Below, piece after piece: positions 1-7,698 of a DNA stretch of 39,105 nucleotides. Every line of letters begins with the position of its first letter. The stretch's first letter is position 1. The notes under the pieces were generated by a model. It worked only from the letters and a program-made list of their open reading frames with translations, was not told the DNA's origin and did not search any database. The translations under genes were made by a program, and so were the position numbers. Source of the DNA: Lachnospiraceae bacterium (GTDB lineage Bacteria; Bacillota; Clostridia; Lachnospirales; Lachnospiraceae); the NCBI GenBank assembly GCA_022510605.1, contig JAFLTB010000023.1, positions 1-39,105 of the forward strand, read 5' to 3'.

Positions 1-17
1 AATAGTATTGATGCACA

Positions 18-47
18 GCCGAGAAAATGCGAAGCATCTTTCTCGGC
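18..47 (+). repeat. Hairpin upstream of the S66 peptidase gene
   Basis: GCCGAGAAA pairs with TTTCTCGGC, and inside it ATGC pairs with GCAT around a GAA loop with one bulged base. It sits directly before the SD-carrying repeat at 48-80. No T tract follows, so it is probably a leader or repeat hairpin rather than a terminator. Its 5' context lies outside the window. Confidence 0.5.
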
Positions 48-80
48 GTGCTTCCGTCGCTAACGCTCCGGAATGGAGGA
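48..80 (+). repeat. SD-carrying leader repeat, copy 1
   Basis: This copy ends in CGCTCCGGAATGGAGGA, 5 nt before the ATG at 86. It aligns base for base over most of its length with 30437-30469, and its last 20 bases match 22211-22230, 28349-28367 and 31796-31815. The terminal GGAGG acts as the Shine-Dalgarno site of the S66 peptidase gene. Confidence 0.65.
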
Positions 81-85
81 ATAGT

Positions 86-1111
86 ATGAGATTTCCAGCC
101 TTTATCCAGCCAGGTGACACAATTGGGTTTGTGGCGCCATCTTTTGGCTGTGCGACAGAACCTTACCGCACAGCATTTTCCAATGCCCTGAAAAAATTTG
201 AAAATCTTGGCTATCATACCAAACTGGGGCCAAACTGTTATTCAGACTGTGGTATTGGCATCAGCAATACGCCAGAAAAGTGTGCGGCAGAGTGGATGAC
301 GATGTACCGGGATTCCGGCACTGACTGTCTGATTTCCTGCGGAGGCGGGGAATTAATGTGTGAGGTATTAAGCCATATGGATTTCAGTGAACTGGCGGGA
401 GCACGTCCCAAGTGGTTTATGGGATATTCAGATAATACCAATCTGACTTTTCTGCTCACTACGCTGGCGGATACGGCCTCCCTGTATGCGCCCTGTGCGG
501 CATCCTTTGGTATGGAGCCATGGCATCCGGCCATTACGGATGCTTTTGATTTGCTTCAGGGAAAAAAGAGGGAGATAAGCAATTATCCGCTGTGGGAAAA
601 GGAGTCTAAAAAGGATGAGGAGCATCCTTTAGAACCCTACCATGTGACAGAGCCCTTTTGCCTGAAAGCCTTTCCAGATGAGGAGGAGACAGTGTTTCAG
701 GGGCGGCTGGTGGGAGGCTGTCTGGATTGTCTGTCCCAGTTAGCCGGCACCCGGTATGACCGGGTGGTGGAATTTGCTAAGAAGTATGAAAAGGACGGTA
801 TTATCTGGTTTTTGGAGGCCTGTGATCTGAATGTTATGGATATCCGACGCACTCTCTGGAAGTTAAGGGAGGCGGGATGGTTTCGGCATGTCCGGGGATT
901 TCTGATTGGGCGTCCGGCGCATTTTGACGAACCGATGATGGGACTGAATCAATATGAAGCAGTGACCGGGGTGCTGGCAGAACTTAACGTGCCAATTCTG
1001 ATGGATTTGGATATTGGCCATCTGGCACCTATGATGCCGCTGGTATGTGGTGCCTCTGCCACGGTACAGCGGACAGGGAAGGATGTTCAGATTCGGATGG
1101 AAATGAAATAA
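86..1111 (+). CDS. S66 family LD-carboxypeptidase-like protein (MccF/LdcA type)
   Basis: A cytoplasmic serine peptidase of the S66 family. Members cleave murein tetrapeptides (LdcA) or detoxify microcin C-type peptide-nucleotides (MccF). Visible marks are the N-terminal PGDTIGFVAPS segment, the nucleophile motif GYSDNT (Ser near residue 115), a FLEACD segment holding the expected catalytic Glu, and DIGHLAPMMPL with the catalytic His near residue 311. At 341 aa it is full length. The ATG at 86 is chosen because GGAGGA lies 5 nt before it; the reading frame stays open upstream to base 8, but that stretch is the hairpin and repeat leader. The DLNVMDIRRTLWKL region resembles MccF-like members, so a role in compound resistance is as likely as peptidoglycan recycling. 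Confidence 0.88.
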   Translation: MRFPAFIQPGDTIGFVAPSFGCATEPYRTAFSNALKKFENLGYHTKLGPNCYSDCGIGISNTPEKCAAEWMTMYRDSGTDCLISCGGGELMCEVLSHMDFSELAGARPKWFMGYSDNTNLTFLLTTLADTASLYAPCAASFGMEPWHPAITDAFDLLQGKKREISNYPLWEKESKKDEEHPLEPYHVTEPFCLKAFPDEEETVFQGRLVGGCLDCLSQLAGTRYDRVVEFAKKYEKDGIIWFLEACDLNVMDIRRTLWKLREAGWFRHVRGFLIGRPAHFDEPMMGLNQYEAVTGVLAELNVPILMDLDIGHLAPMMPLVCGASATVQRTGKDVQIRMEMK

Positions 1112-1150
1112 TATTTTATAAAAAATATTTTGTAAAATGGCGAAAAACAG

Positions 1151-1178
1151 TTGACGAATGGAAAAAATATGGTATAAT
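1151..1178 (+). promoter_or_regulatory. SigA-type promoter of rpsU
   Basis: TTGACG (1151-1156) and a perfect TATAAT (1173-1178) are separated by 16 bp, about 80 bp before the rpsU start. Confidence 0.8.
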
Positions 1179-1205
1179 TTATGTTAGTGCAAAAAAATAC
1201 CCAAT

Positions 1206-1233
1206 CAGTTGTATTGAGCACAATTTACAACTG
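1206..1233 (+). promoter_or_regulatory. rpsU 5' leader hairpin
   Basis: CAGTTGTA (1206-1213) pairs perfectly with TACAACTG (1226-1233), and TTG/CAA can extend the stem inside. The hairpin ends immediately before the GGAGGGAGG ribosome binding site of rpsU, so it may influence S21 translation. It is too short and lacks the T tract expected of a terminator. Confidence 0.5.
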
Positions 1234-1255
1234 GAGGGAGGTTAGGTGTGATACA

Positions 1256-1432
1256 ATGTCTAGTGTAACAGTTAAAGAAAACGAATCATTGGATAGCGCA
1301 TTACGTCGTTTCAAGAGAAACTGCGCAAAGGCTGGCATTCAGCAGGAGATTCGTAAGAGAGAGCATTATGAAAAACCAAGTGTAAGACGTAAGAAAAAGT
1401 CTGAAGCAGCTCGTAAAAGAAAATACAAATAA
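1256..1432 (+). CDS. rpsU: 30S ribosomal protein S21
   Basis: A small basic protein of the 30S subunit that helps mRNA selection at initiation. The 58-aa product has the family's [20 protein letters not shown] start, the FKRNC motif and a Lys/Arg-rich C-terminal tail ([13 protein letters not shown]). The ATG at 1256 follows a GGAGG site and gives the usual family length. It has its own promoter (1151-1178) and terminator (1445-1485), so it is a single-gene unit. In Bacillus rpsU lies near yqeY and yqfC-D-phoH; that link is kept here, while dnaG-rpoD lie about 32 kb away. Confidence 0.97.
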   Translation: MSSVTVKENESLDSALRRFKRNCAKAGIQQEIRKREHYEKPSVRRKKKSEAARKRKYK

Positions 1433-1444
1433 TAGCACATAGGA

Positions 1445-1485
1445 AAGAACCCGTTTTCATATATTATGGAAGCGGGTTCTTTTTG
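1445..1485 (+). terminator. Rho-independent terminator of rpsU
   Basis: AGAACCCG pairs with CGGGTTCT (ending at 1480) around a loop of about 19 nt, followed by a run of T. Confidence 0.85.
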
Positions 1486-1506
1486 GCGTGAACGAGGGAC
1501 GCAAAA

Positions 1507-1530
1507 GGATTCAAAGCGCCATTGTGCTAG
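1507..1530 (+). repeat. Partial copy of the palindromic repeat, head to head with the MITE-like element
   Basis: GGATTCAAAGCGCCATTGTG and the bases after it match the right half of the 51-bp repeat (GGTTCAAATTAGCGCCATCG). It faces the element starting at 1528, so the junction GTGCTAGCAC (1523-1532) is a perfect palindrome. Confidence 0.55.
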
Positions 1531-1800
1531 CACGATGGTGCCCGTTTGAACCCTGTTTAGTCTTGCGCTAGCGGCAAAATAGCGTTGTTGCTTTCAGTCG
1601 GCGATGCCACCGCATCGCCTCCTTCAAGCGCCTAGCTATTTTGCCGCTATCACAATCCAAAATCTCTGACCCCAATTTGTGATTTTTCGATTTACAAGAA
1701 AACGGAATGAGACGTACTGGACGTACGTCGATTGACGTTGACGCAGTAAATCAGAAAATCACAAGATTGGGGCAGGGTTCAAATTAGCACCATTGTGCTA
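1528..1800. mobile_element. MITE-like structured element filling the rpsU-yqfC gap
   Basis: The gap 1433-1867 holds no credible gene. Its main content has 28-bp terminal inverted repeats: 1528-1555 (TAGCACGATGGTGC...GAACCCTG) and 1773-1800 (CAGGGTTC...ATTGTGCTA), 24 of 28 positions matching. Inside are nested stems: TAGCGGCAAAATAGC (about 1569-1583) with GCTATTTTGCCGCTA (about 1635-1649); GGCGATGC/GCATCGCC closing a CACC loop; and an arm from CCCCAATTTGTGATTTT (about 1670) pairing with about 1750-1772. There is no transposase. The ends are shared with the 51-bp repeats at 9386 and 32382, which look like internally deleted relatives. It could be a non-autonomous mobile element or a structured RNA; mobility is inferred from the inverted ends only. 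Confidence 0.6.
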
Positions 1801-1867
1801 GCATAATGTCAGGAACCTATTTTGTGTGGCAGCATAGAATAGTAGAAACCACCTTTAGGGCTTTTTT

Positions 1868-2125
1868 ATGAAAAAGATTTCGGAAAAATTAGAATTGCCC
1901 CCGGATATATTAGAGGGCGCTACCATTGTCAATGTATATGGAAATCAGAGTGCACTGGTAGAAAATTATAAATCCATTATTGAATATTCTCCCAATCAGA
2001 TAAAATTACAGGGAAAGCATGTGAAATTACTGATTGAGGGGGAACATCTTGAGATAGACCGATTTACTTTGGAAGACTGCAAGATACGGGGGAATATCCA
2101 GTTAGTACATTATATTCAGACGTAA
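1868..2125 (+). CDS. yqfC: Sporulation protein YqfC (YabP/YqfC family)
   Basis: An 85-aa member of the YabP/YqfC family, small proteins made in the mother cell during sporulation; biochemical role unknown. The sequence shows the family's compact pattern: an N-terminal LELPPDIL segment, a central IIEYSPNQIKLQGK and a C-terminal RGNIQLVHYI. It lies directly upstream of yqfD, the conserved neighbour. The ribosome binding site is weak (AGGG about 8 nt before the ATG), and no clear sigma-E promoter could be picked out next to the repeat element upstream. Confidence 0.88.
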   Translation: MKKISEKLELPPDILEGATIVNVYGNQSALVENYKSIIEYSPNQIKLQGKHVKLLIEGEHLEIDRFTLEDCKIRGNIQLVHYIQT

Positions 2126-2137
2126 GGGGGAATTGCA

Positions 2138-3385
2138 CTGAAGTGGTTTAGGGGATATGTGGTCTGCCGGTCGGAAAACGGTTCCTGGGAACGTTTTATG
2201 AACATGTGTAGACATCACAACATCAGAATGTGGAATATTCGTAGAGAGGAAGCGGTATACTTTCATATATATGCCAGCGAGTTTAGAAAACTGATTCCGC
2301 TGGCCGGCAAAACCCGTGTGCGGCCGCATCTTACCCAAAAAAAGGGATTGCCTTTTTGGCTGCATGAAATGAAAAAAAACTGGACGTTTTACTCCGGTTT
2401 TCTTTTGTTTCTCGTCCTTCTCCAGATTCTTTCTTCTTTTGTATGGGAGATTACCTACAATGGACAGAGCAGTTATTCCAGAGAGACGCTGGAAAAGACA
2501 GTGGAGGAAATGCAGGTATATCCGGGTATGAAGCGGAGCCGTCTGGATTGTGACGCCATTGAGAAAAAACTGCGGGAAATCTATCCGGATATCAGCTGGG
2601 TGTCAGCGGAGGAAGTAGGCAGTGTGTTAAAAATTTCCATCAAAGAGGGGAAAAAGACCATTACTCACGAAAAGGCGGCGGCGCCGGAACATCTCACCGC
2701 CCGGTATAACGGTGTGGTGCAGGATATCATGGTAAACCGGGGGACAGCTAAGGTAAAAAAAGGCCAGAAGGTGAAAAAGGGGGATATTCTCATCAGTGGG
2801 GTCGTTCCGGTGACCGACGACAGCGACCAGGTGACAGAAAAAATGACAGTGGCGGCCAAGGGAGAGGTAACGCTGCTTGTGGAGCGGGAATTTTCAGAGG
2901 AGTTCCCCCTGGATTATCAGAAGAAGGTGTATACGGGACGCCGGCTCTATCTTTATGATGTGGAACTGGGAAGCCAGTTTTTTTCCATAAAAAATCCATT
3001 GAAACAGTTGGATAAATCTTGTAAATATGATATAATCAGTACGGTGCGTACAGACCGGCTGATTCATCCGCTGTCTTTTCCAGTAAAGGTGACGGAGAGA
3101 GAATATCGGGAATACCAGATACAGGAAGCGGTGTATACCAGAGAGGAATTAAAAGAGGCCGGCATGAAGCGTTACCAGCAGATATTAGGAGAACTCACAA
3201 GGGATAAAATGGAGTTGGTGTCGCATTCGGCCGCCCTCAGGCAGAAGGATACAAAGACCTGGCTGCTGCAGGGAAAAATTTCCTTTCTGTGCCGGAGCAT
3301 GGAAACCAGAGCAGTGACCAAAAAGGAAAGTGAAGTGAAAAAATCAGATGGAGAAACAGAGCGAAAATCAGGAAATCCTTCTTGA
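2138..3385 (+). CDS. yqfD: Sporulation protein YqfD
   Basis: A membrane protein needed for sporulation in the mother-cell programme, encoded with yqfC. One strong membrane segment lies near residues 80-98 (FLLFLVLLQILSSFVWEI), followed by a large domain with the KKGDILISGVV lipoyl-like turn. I place the start at CTG 2138: GGGGG (2126-2130) is 7 nt upstream, and this frame reads LKWFRGYVVCRSENG, matching the family N-terminus (an RGYV-like motif). The first ATG/GTG/TTG in frame is GTG 2159, which would cut that motif and has an SD-like AGGGGA only 3 nt away. The Lys/Glu-rich C-terminus overlaps phoH by 38 nt. Confidence 0.87.
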   Translation: MKWFRGYVVCRSENGSWERFMNMCRHHNIRMWNIRREEAVYFHIYASEFRKLIPLAGKTRVRPHLTQKKGLPFWLHEMKKNWTFYSGFLLFLVLLQILSSFVWEITYNGQSSYSRETLEKTVEEMQVYPGMKRSRLDCDAIEKKLREIYPDISWVSAEEVGSVLKISIKEGKKTITHEKAAAPEHLTARYNGVVQDIMVNRGTAKVKKGQKVKKGDILISGVVPVTDDSDQVTEKMTVAAKGEVTLLVEREFSEEFPLDYQKKVYTGRRLYLYDVELGSQFFSIKNPLKQLDKSCKYDIISTVRTDRLIHPLSFPVKVTEREYREYQIQEAVYTREELKEAGMKRYQQILGELTRDKMELVSHSAALRQKDTKTWLLQGKISFLCRSMETRAVTKKESEVKKSDGETERKSGNPS

Positions 3386-4367
3386 TATACCGGTGGAACA
3401 TGAGAGAAATATTTTTGGAGGACTGGATTGCTATGTAAAGAAAATAGAGCGGACGCTGGGAGTACATGTGATTCTGCGGGACGGTTCCGTAAAAATTCTT
3501 GGCAGTGAAGGTAATATACGGGCGGCTGAGCATGTCTTTCAGGAGTTGATTACCCTGTCGGAGCGGGGCAATACCATTACTGAGCAGAATGTGGATTATC
3601 TGCTGTCCCTAACCACCGAACATTCAGACGTTTCTCTGGCAGACATTGACAGGGAACTGATTGGTTATACAATCCAGGGAAAGCCCATCAAGCCAAAGAC
3701 ACTGGGGCAGCAAAAATACGTGAGACAGATTCAGGAAAAAATGATGGTATTTGGCATCGGGCCGGCGGGTACCGGCAAGACCTATCTTGCTATGGCCATG
3801 GCGATACAGGCCTTTAAGAGCGATGAAGTAGGGAAAATCATTCTCACCCGTCCAGCCATTGAAGCAGGAGAGAATCTTGGTTTTCTGCCAGGGGATTTAC
3901 AGAGTAAGATTGACCCTTATCTGCGGCCTCTCTACGATGCCCTGTATCAGATTATGGGAGCGGATTCTTTTCAGAAAAATTCAGAAAAGGGGTTAATTGA
4001 AGTGGCGCCTCTGGCTTACATGCGGGGACGTACCTTAGATAATGCTTTTATTATTCTGGATGAGGCGCAGAATACGACGCCGGCTCAGATGAAAATGTTT
4101 CTGACCCGGATTGGTTTTGGCTCCAAGGTGGTAATTACGGGAGATTTGTCACAGAAGGATTTGCCCTTTCAGGCGGAATCGGGACTGGAGCAGGCCGTTT
4201 CGGTATTAAAAAATGTGGAGGAAATTGGCTTTAGCCAGTTGACAAATAAAGATGTGGTGCGCCATCCGCTGGTACAAAAGATTGTCCATGCCTATGAGAA
4301 ATTTGAGGCCCGGGAAAAATACCGGGAATCCAGGAAAAACAACGGCAGGAAAGCGGGGCGGAAATGA
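3348..4367 (+). CDS. phoH: PhoH-like ATPase
   Basis: A cytoplasmic P-loop ATPase of the PhoH family, linked to RNA metabolism and found beside ybeY in many bacteria. An N-terminal KH-like part (residues ~15-65) precedes the ATPase core. Walker A is GPAGTGKT (near residue 140) and Walker B is FIILDEAQNTTP (near residue 235), followed by the sensor-like VITGDLSQKDLP. At 339 aa it has usual length. It overlaps yqfD at its start and shares ATGA with ybeY at its end, so translation is probably coupled. In Bacillus, pgpH (yqfF) sits between phoH and ybeY; here it is absent. Confidence 0.95.
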   Translation: MEKQSENQEILLDIPVEHERNIFGGLDCYVKKIERTLGVHVILRDGSVKILGSEGNIRAAEHVFQELITLSERGNTITEQNVDYLLSLTTEHSDVSLADIDRELIGYTIQGKPIKPKTLGQQKYVRQIQEKMMVFGIGPAGTGKTYLAMAMAIQAFKSDEVGKIILTRPAIEAGENLGFLPGDLQSKIDPYLRPLYDALYQIMGADSFQKNSEKGLIEVAPLAYMRGRTLDNAFIILDEAQNTTPAQMKMFLTRIGFGSKVVITGDLSQKDLPFQAESGLEQAVSVLKNVEEIGFSQLTNKDVVRHPLVQKIVHAYEKFEAREKYRESRKNNGRKAGRK

Positions 4368-4861
4368 CAGTATATTATGAAAACGAGAGCGGCATAACCT
4401 TTGATTTTCCAGTGCAGGAGCAGTTGGAAGCGCTGGTGGCCTGTGTGGCGGAGACGGTAGGATGTCCCGAAGAGGTCGAGGTCAATACTACAGTAGTAGA
4501 AAAGAAAGAGATTCACCGCATGAACCGGGAGTTCCGCCAGGTGGACAGGCCTACGGACGTTTTGAGTTTTCCCATGATGGAGTACGATGCACCGGCGGAT
4601 TTTGCCGGGGAGGCCTTTCAGAGTACCAAGACAGTGTCTCCGGAGTCAGGGGAACTCCTTTTGGGAGATATTGTGCTTTGTGCCGATGTGGTATGCAGTC
4701 AGGCAGAAGAATACGGACATTCCATACGGCGGGAGTTTTCCTTCCTGGTAGTACATAGTATGCTTCACCTGTTTGGCTATGACCACATGGAGGAGGGGGA
4801 ACGTCTGGCAATGGAGACATTGCAGAGACAGATTATGGAGAAGGTAAAAATCAATCGATAA
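4364..4861 (+). CDS. ybeY: Endoribonuclease YbeY (rRNA maturation factor)
   Basis: A zinc-dependent single-strand endoribonuclease acting in 16S rRNA 3'-end maturation and ribosome quality control. The signature HSMLHLFGYDH carries the three metal-binding histidines, followed by MEEGE; the usual Gly after the first His is Ser. The upstream RPTDVLSFPM motif is also diagnostic. Length 165 aa is normal. The start overlaps the phoH stop (ATGA). Confidence 0.95.
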   Translation: MTVYYENESGITFDFPVQEQLEALVACVAETVGCPEEVEVNTTVVEKKEIHRMNREFRQVDRPTDVLSFPMMEYDAPADFAGEAFQSTKTVSPESGELLLGDIVLCADVVCSQAEEYGHSIRREFSFLVVHSMLHLFGYDHMEEGERLAMETLQRQIMEKVKINR

Positions 4862-4898
4862 AAGCGTGTATAGGACGTTTTGGAAAATGGAGGATAAT

Positions 4899-6008
4899 AT
4901 GAGTCAAAAGCAGAAGAGAATAGTAATGGGAGTATTTTTTGCAGCGATAGTGACGATGATAGCAGGGGGAGGATTTCTCCTGTACCGTCAGATAGACCAG
5001 GGCGGTGATGGACCAAATCCTCAGGCGGACACGACACTGCCGCCAGCTTCCGCAGAACCGGCACCGACAGAGGATCCTCATGCCGGCATGGTAAGAAGCG
5101 GGATGACCGGACAATGGGTGAAGGAATCTACGGAAAACCAGCGCCCTTTTGCTGTGATGATTAACAATATTGAATATGCGTTCCAGCGTCAAAGAGGAAC
5201 TTCGAAAGCCGATATTCTCTATGAGGCTCTGGCAGAGGGCGGGATTACCCGGATGCTTGCCATCTATCAGGATGTCAGGAAAGTAAAGCAGATTGGTTCT
5301 GTGCGCAGTGCGCGACATTACTACGCCCAGTTTGCTTATGAATGGGATGCCATATACTGTCATTTTGGACATACTAAATACGCCGTCAGCAAAATGAAGA
5401 AGTTAAAGACACAAAATCTAAGCGGGCTATCCGGCATCGGCCCGGTGGTCTACAGCAGAGTTTCGGGAATTGCGGCACCCCACAATGTATATACTACGGG
5501 GAAAAAACTGATTAAGGGTGCTAAAAAACTGGGATACTCTACCAAGAAGCGGAGTGGACGGAGTGCCGAGCATTTTACCTTTTACGATACCGATACGGAT
5601 TTGGGATTTGGCAAAGAAACCAAAAAGGTAATCATTCCATTTTCCAATTACTCCACCTGCCAGATGAAGTACAATAAGAAAAAGAAAAAGTACATGAAAT
5701 ATGAGTACGGTCAGAAACATATGGACGCCCAGAATAAGAAACAGCTGTCCTTCAAAAATGTGATTATCCAGCTGGTGGACGAGACCAATATTGACAGAAA
5801 CGGATACCAGACCATGACACTGTCCGGCACTGGTAAGGGATATTACATTACCAATGGAAAGCGGACAGCCATTACCTGGAGACGGAATGAGAGTTCGAAT
5901 ACCATGACATACAAAGACAAAGATGGCCGTACCCTTATGGTGAATCCCGGGAAAACATATATTGCTGTATATCCAAACAGCCGGAAGAAGTTTATCCGCT
6001 TTCAGTAG
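4899..6008 (+). CDS. DUF3048 domain protein (YerB-like), membrane anchored
   Basis: A 369-aa protein of the DUF3048 family (YerB of Bacillus); molecular function not established. An N-terminal anchor at residues 7-30 (IVMGVFFAAIVTMIAGGGFLL) is followed by a Pro/Ala/Thr-rich linker and the DUF3048 domain, with RPFAVMINNIEYAFQRQRG, IGSVRSARHYY and a C-terminal part ending in GKTYIAVYP. No lipobox cysteine is present, so it is anchored by the membrane segment rather than by lipid. The ATG at 4899 is chosen because ATGGAGG lies just before it; an upstream ATG at 4866 lacks an SD. The domain faces outside, and Tyr/Lys-rich stretches may contact the wall. Confidence 0.87.
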   Translation: MSQKQKRIVMGVFFAAIVTMIAGGGFLLYRQIDQGGDGPNPQADTTLPPASAEPAPTEDPHAGMVRSGMTGQWVKESTENQRPFAVMINNIEYAFQRQRGTSKADILYEALAEGGITRMLAIYQDVRKVKQIGSVRSARHYYAQFAYEWDAIYCHFGHTKYAVSKMKKLKTQNLSGLSGIGPVVYSRVSGIAAPHNVYTTGKKLIKGAKKLGYSTKKRSGRSAEHFTFYDTDTDLGFGKETKKVIIPFSNYSTCQMKYNKKKKKYMKYEYGQKHMDAQNKKQLSFKNVIIQLVDETNIDRNGYQTMTLSGTGKGYYITNGKRTAITWRRNESSNTMTYKDKDGRTLMVNPGKTYIAVYPNSRKKFIRFQ

Positions 6009-6027
6009 GGGATGAGACAAGGAAAGG

Positions 6028-7683
6028 ATGAATTGCCGATTGAGTACAAATAGTGAAACAAAAAGGGCAGATTTTTTGCAGCAGGGCGGAATCCTTGCCA
6101 TGGCCTCCCTTCTGGTTCGTATCATTGGGATGATTTATCGGATTCCCATGGCCAATATTTTAGGGGAGGAAGGGAATGGAATCTATGCGGTAGCCTATGA
6201 GATTTATGATGTGGTTTTGATTATTTCTTCCTACAGTCTGCCGTTAGCCCTTTCCAAAATCATATCTGCCCAGCAGGCCAAAAAAGAGTATCGAAATATC
6301 GGAAAAACCTTCCGGGTGGCCCGAACCTTTGCCATTGCCTCCGGTGGGATTTTTGGCGGCATTCTTTTATTTGGCGCCGGTTTGATTGAGACCTACATTT
6401 ATCCGGAATATTCCGGTGTGCGGATGCCAGTGCGGGTATTGGCACCTACTATATTTATCGTGGCCATGCTAGGGGTGTTCCGTGGCTTTTTCCAGGGGAA
6501 AAAGACTATGATGCCTACCGCTATTTCCCAGATTATTGAGCAGATTGTGAATGCGATAGTCAGTGTGGCGGCCAGTTATCTTTTTATGAAATGGAATGCC
6601 GAATCTCTTCAGCAGGCAGCCTGGGGAGCAGCGGGAGGTACTCTTGGCACCTGCCTTGGCTCCGTGTCAGCCCTTTTGCTTCTTCTTTTTGTGTACTGGA
6701 TATATCGGCCGGTTCAGGAAAAACTGGAGCGTCGGGACCGGACAGGACGGGAGGAGGCCACAAGCCAGTTATTTAAGGTACTGATTCTCACTATTTTGCC
6801 AGTGATTTTATCCCAGACGGTATACAATATAAGTGGACTCATTGACTACAAGCTTTATGGCTGGCTCTCCGGCAGCAAAGGGGTAGAGGATGTAGTGATC
6901 AAAAGTATGATTGGGGTATACAGCTCCAAGTACCGTCTGCTCTGTGGTGTACCAATTGCCATATCCACAGCCATTGCTTCCTCCATGATACCAAGTGCCG
7001 TTGCTGCCTATGCGGAGCGGGATGTGTCACAGTGGAAATATAATGTTTCTTCCGGAGTGAAGTTTAATATGATTGTGGCATTTCCCTGTGCCATGGGCTT
7101 TATGATATTGGGACAACCTATTGTTAAAATGCTGTTTGCTTCCTCCAATTATGTGCTGGGAGGACATATGCTGATGGCCGGCTCCAGCGCCATTATCTTT
7201 TATGCGCTGTCCAATGTAACAGGAGGGGCTTTACAAAGCATTGACAAGATGCGTCTGCCGGTGATTCATTCGGCGGTGTCCCTGGTAATACACATTGTAA
7301 TCGTGATTCTGCTGCTGCAATATACAAACGTGGGGGTGTATGCGCTGATTATCGGTAATGTTACCTTCCCGATTGTGGTATCAATTCTGAATCTGATGGC
7401 TATTAAGCGATACATTCCTTCCTACCGCCAGGAGGTGGTAAAGACCTTTCTGGCGCCTTTGTCGGCTTCTCTTTGGATGGCGGCGGCCGTGGTTCTCATC
7501 TACTGGGGCACTGGATTTGTGACGGGCTCGAATACTCTGCGCACGCTGGTTTCTCTCTGTGTGGCAGTGTTTGTATACTTTTCCATATTTTTACTGCTGC
7601 GGGGAGTTACAAGGGAAGAACTGTATGATTTTCCAATGGGACGCCGGCTGTATCTGCTGGCAAGAAAACTGCATTTGATGTAA
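6028..7683 (+). CDS. Polysaccharide/lipid II flippase-like membrane protein (SpoVB/MurJ, MATE-like fold)
   Basis: A multi-pass inner-membrane protein of 551 aa with about 14 hydrophobic segments, in the MVF/SpoVB branch of the MOP exporters. Members move lipid-linked cell-wall precursors; SpoVB acts in spore cortex synthesis. The N-terminus (GGILAMASLLVRIIGMIYRI) and the IGEEGNG-type motif (ILGEEGNGIYAVAYEIY) are typical. The start at 6028 follows AAGGAAAGG. Clostridial genomes often carry several such paralogues, so spoVB cannot be assigned with certainty. It lies 15 nt before the two-component system. Confidence 0.88.
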   Translation: MNCRLSTNSETKRADFLQQGGILAMASLLVRIIGMIYRIPMANILGEEGNGIYAVAYEIYDVVLIISSYSLPLALSKIISAQQAKKEYRNIGKTFRVARTFAIASGGIFGGILLFGAGLIETYIYPEYSGVRMPVRVLAPTIFIVAMLGVFRGFFQGKKTMMPTAISQIIEQIVNAIVSVAASYLFMKWNAESLQQAAWGAAGGTLGTCLGSVSALLLLLFVYWIYRPVQEKLERRDRTGREEATSQLFKVLILTILPVILSQTVYNISGLIDYKLYGWLSGSKGVEDVVIKSMIGVYSSKYRLLCGVPIAISTAIASSMIPSAVAAYAERDVSQWKYNVSSGVKFNMIVAFPCAMGFMILGQPIVKMLFASSNYVLGGHMLMAGSSAIIFYALSNVTGGALQSIDKMRLPVIHSAVSLVIHIVIVILLLQYTNVGVYALIIGNVTFPIVVSILNLMAIKRYIPSYRQEVVKTFLAPLSASLWMAAAVVLIYWGTGFVTGSNTLRTLVSLCVAVFVYFSIFLLLRGVTREELYDFPMGRRLYLLARKLHLM

Positions 7684-7698
7684 GGGTGGGATAATACT

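Noticed and set aside
1181-1255. In-frame extension of rpsU upstream to an ATG at 1181
   Set aside because: It starts 3 nt after the -10 box, covers the leader hairpin and SD, and the extra residues do not match S21.
1728-1735. ACGTACGT palindrome as an operator
   Set aside because: It lies in the loop of the repeat element, with no promoter near it.
1433-1867. A hidden small gene in the rpsU-yqfC gap
   Set aside because: No frame with a ribosome binding site and plausible protein; the stretch is explained by inverted repeats.
4851-5372. 173-aa minus-strand frame opposite the DUF3048 gene
   Set aside because: No ribosome binding site, random composition, and the plus strand has a full family match.
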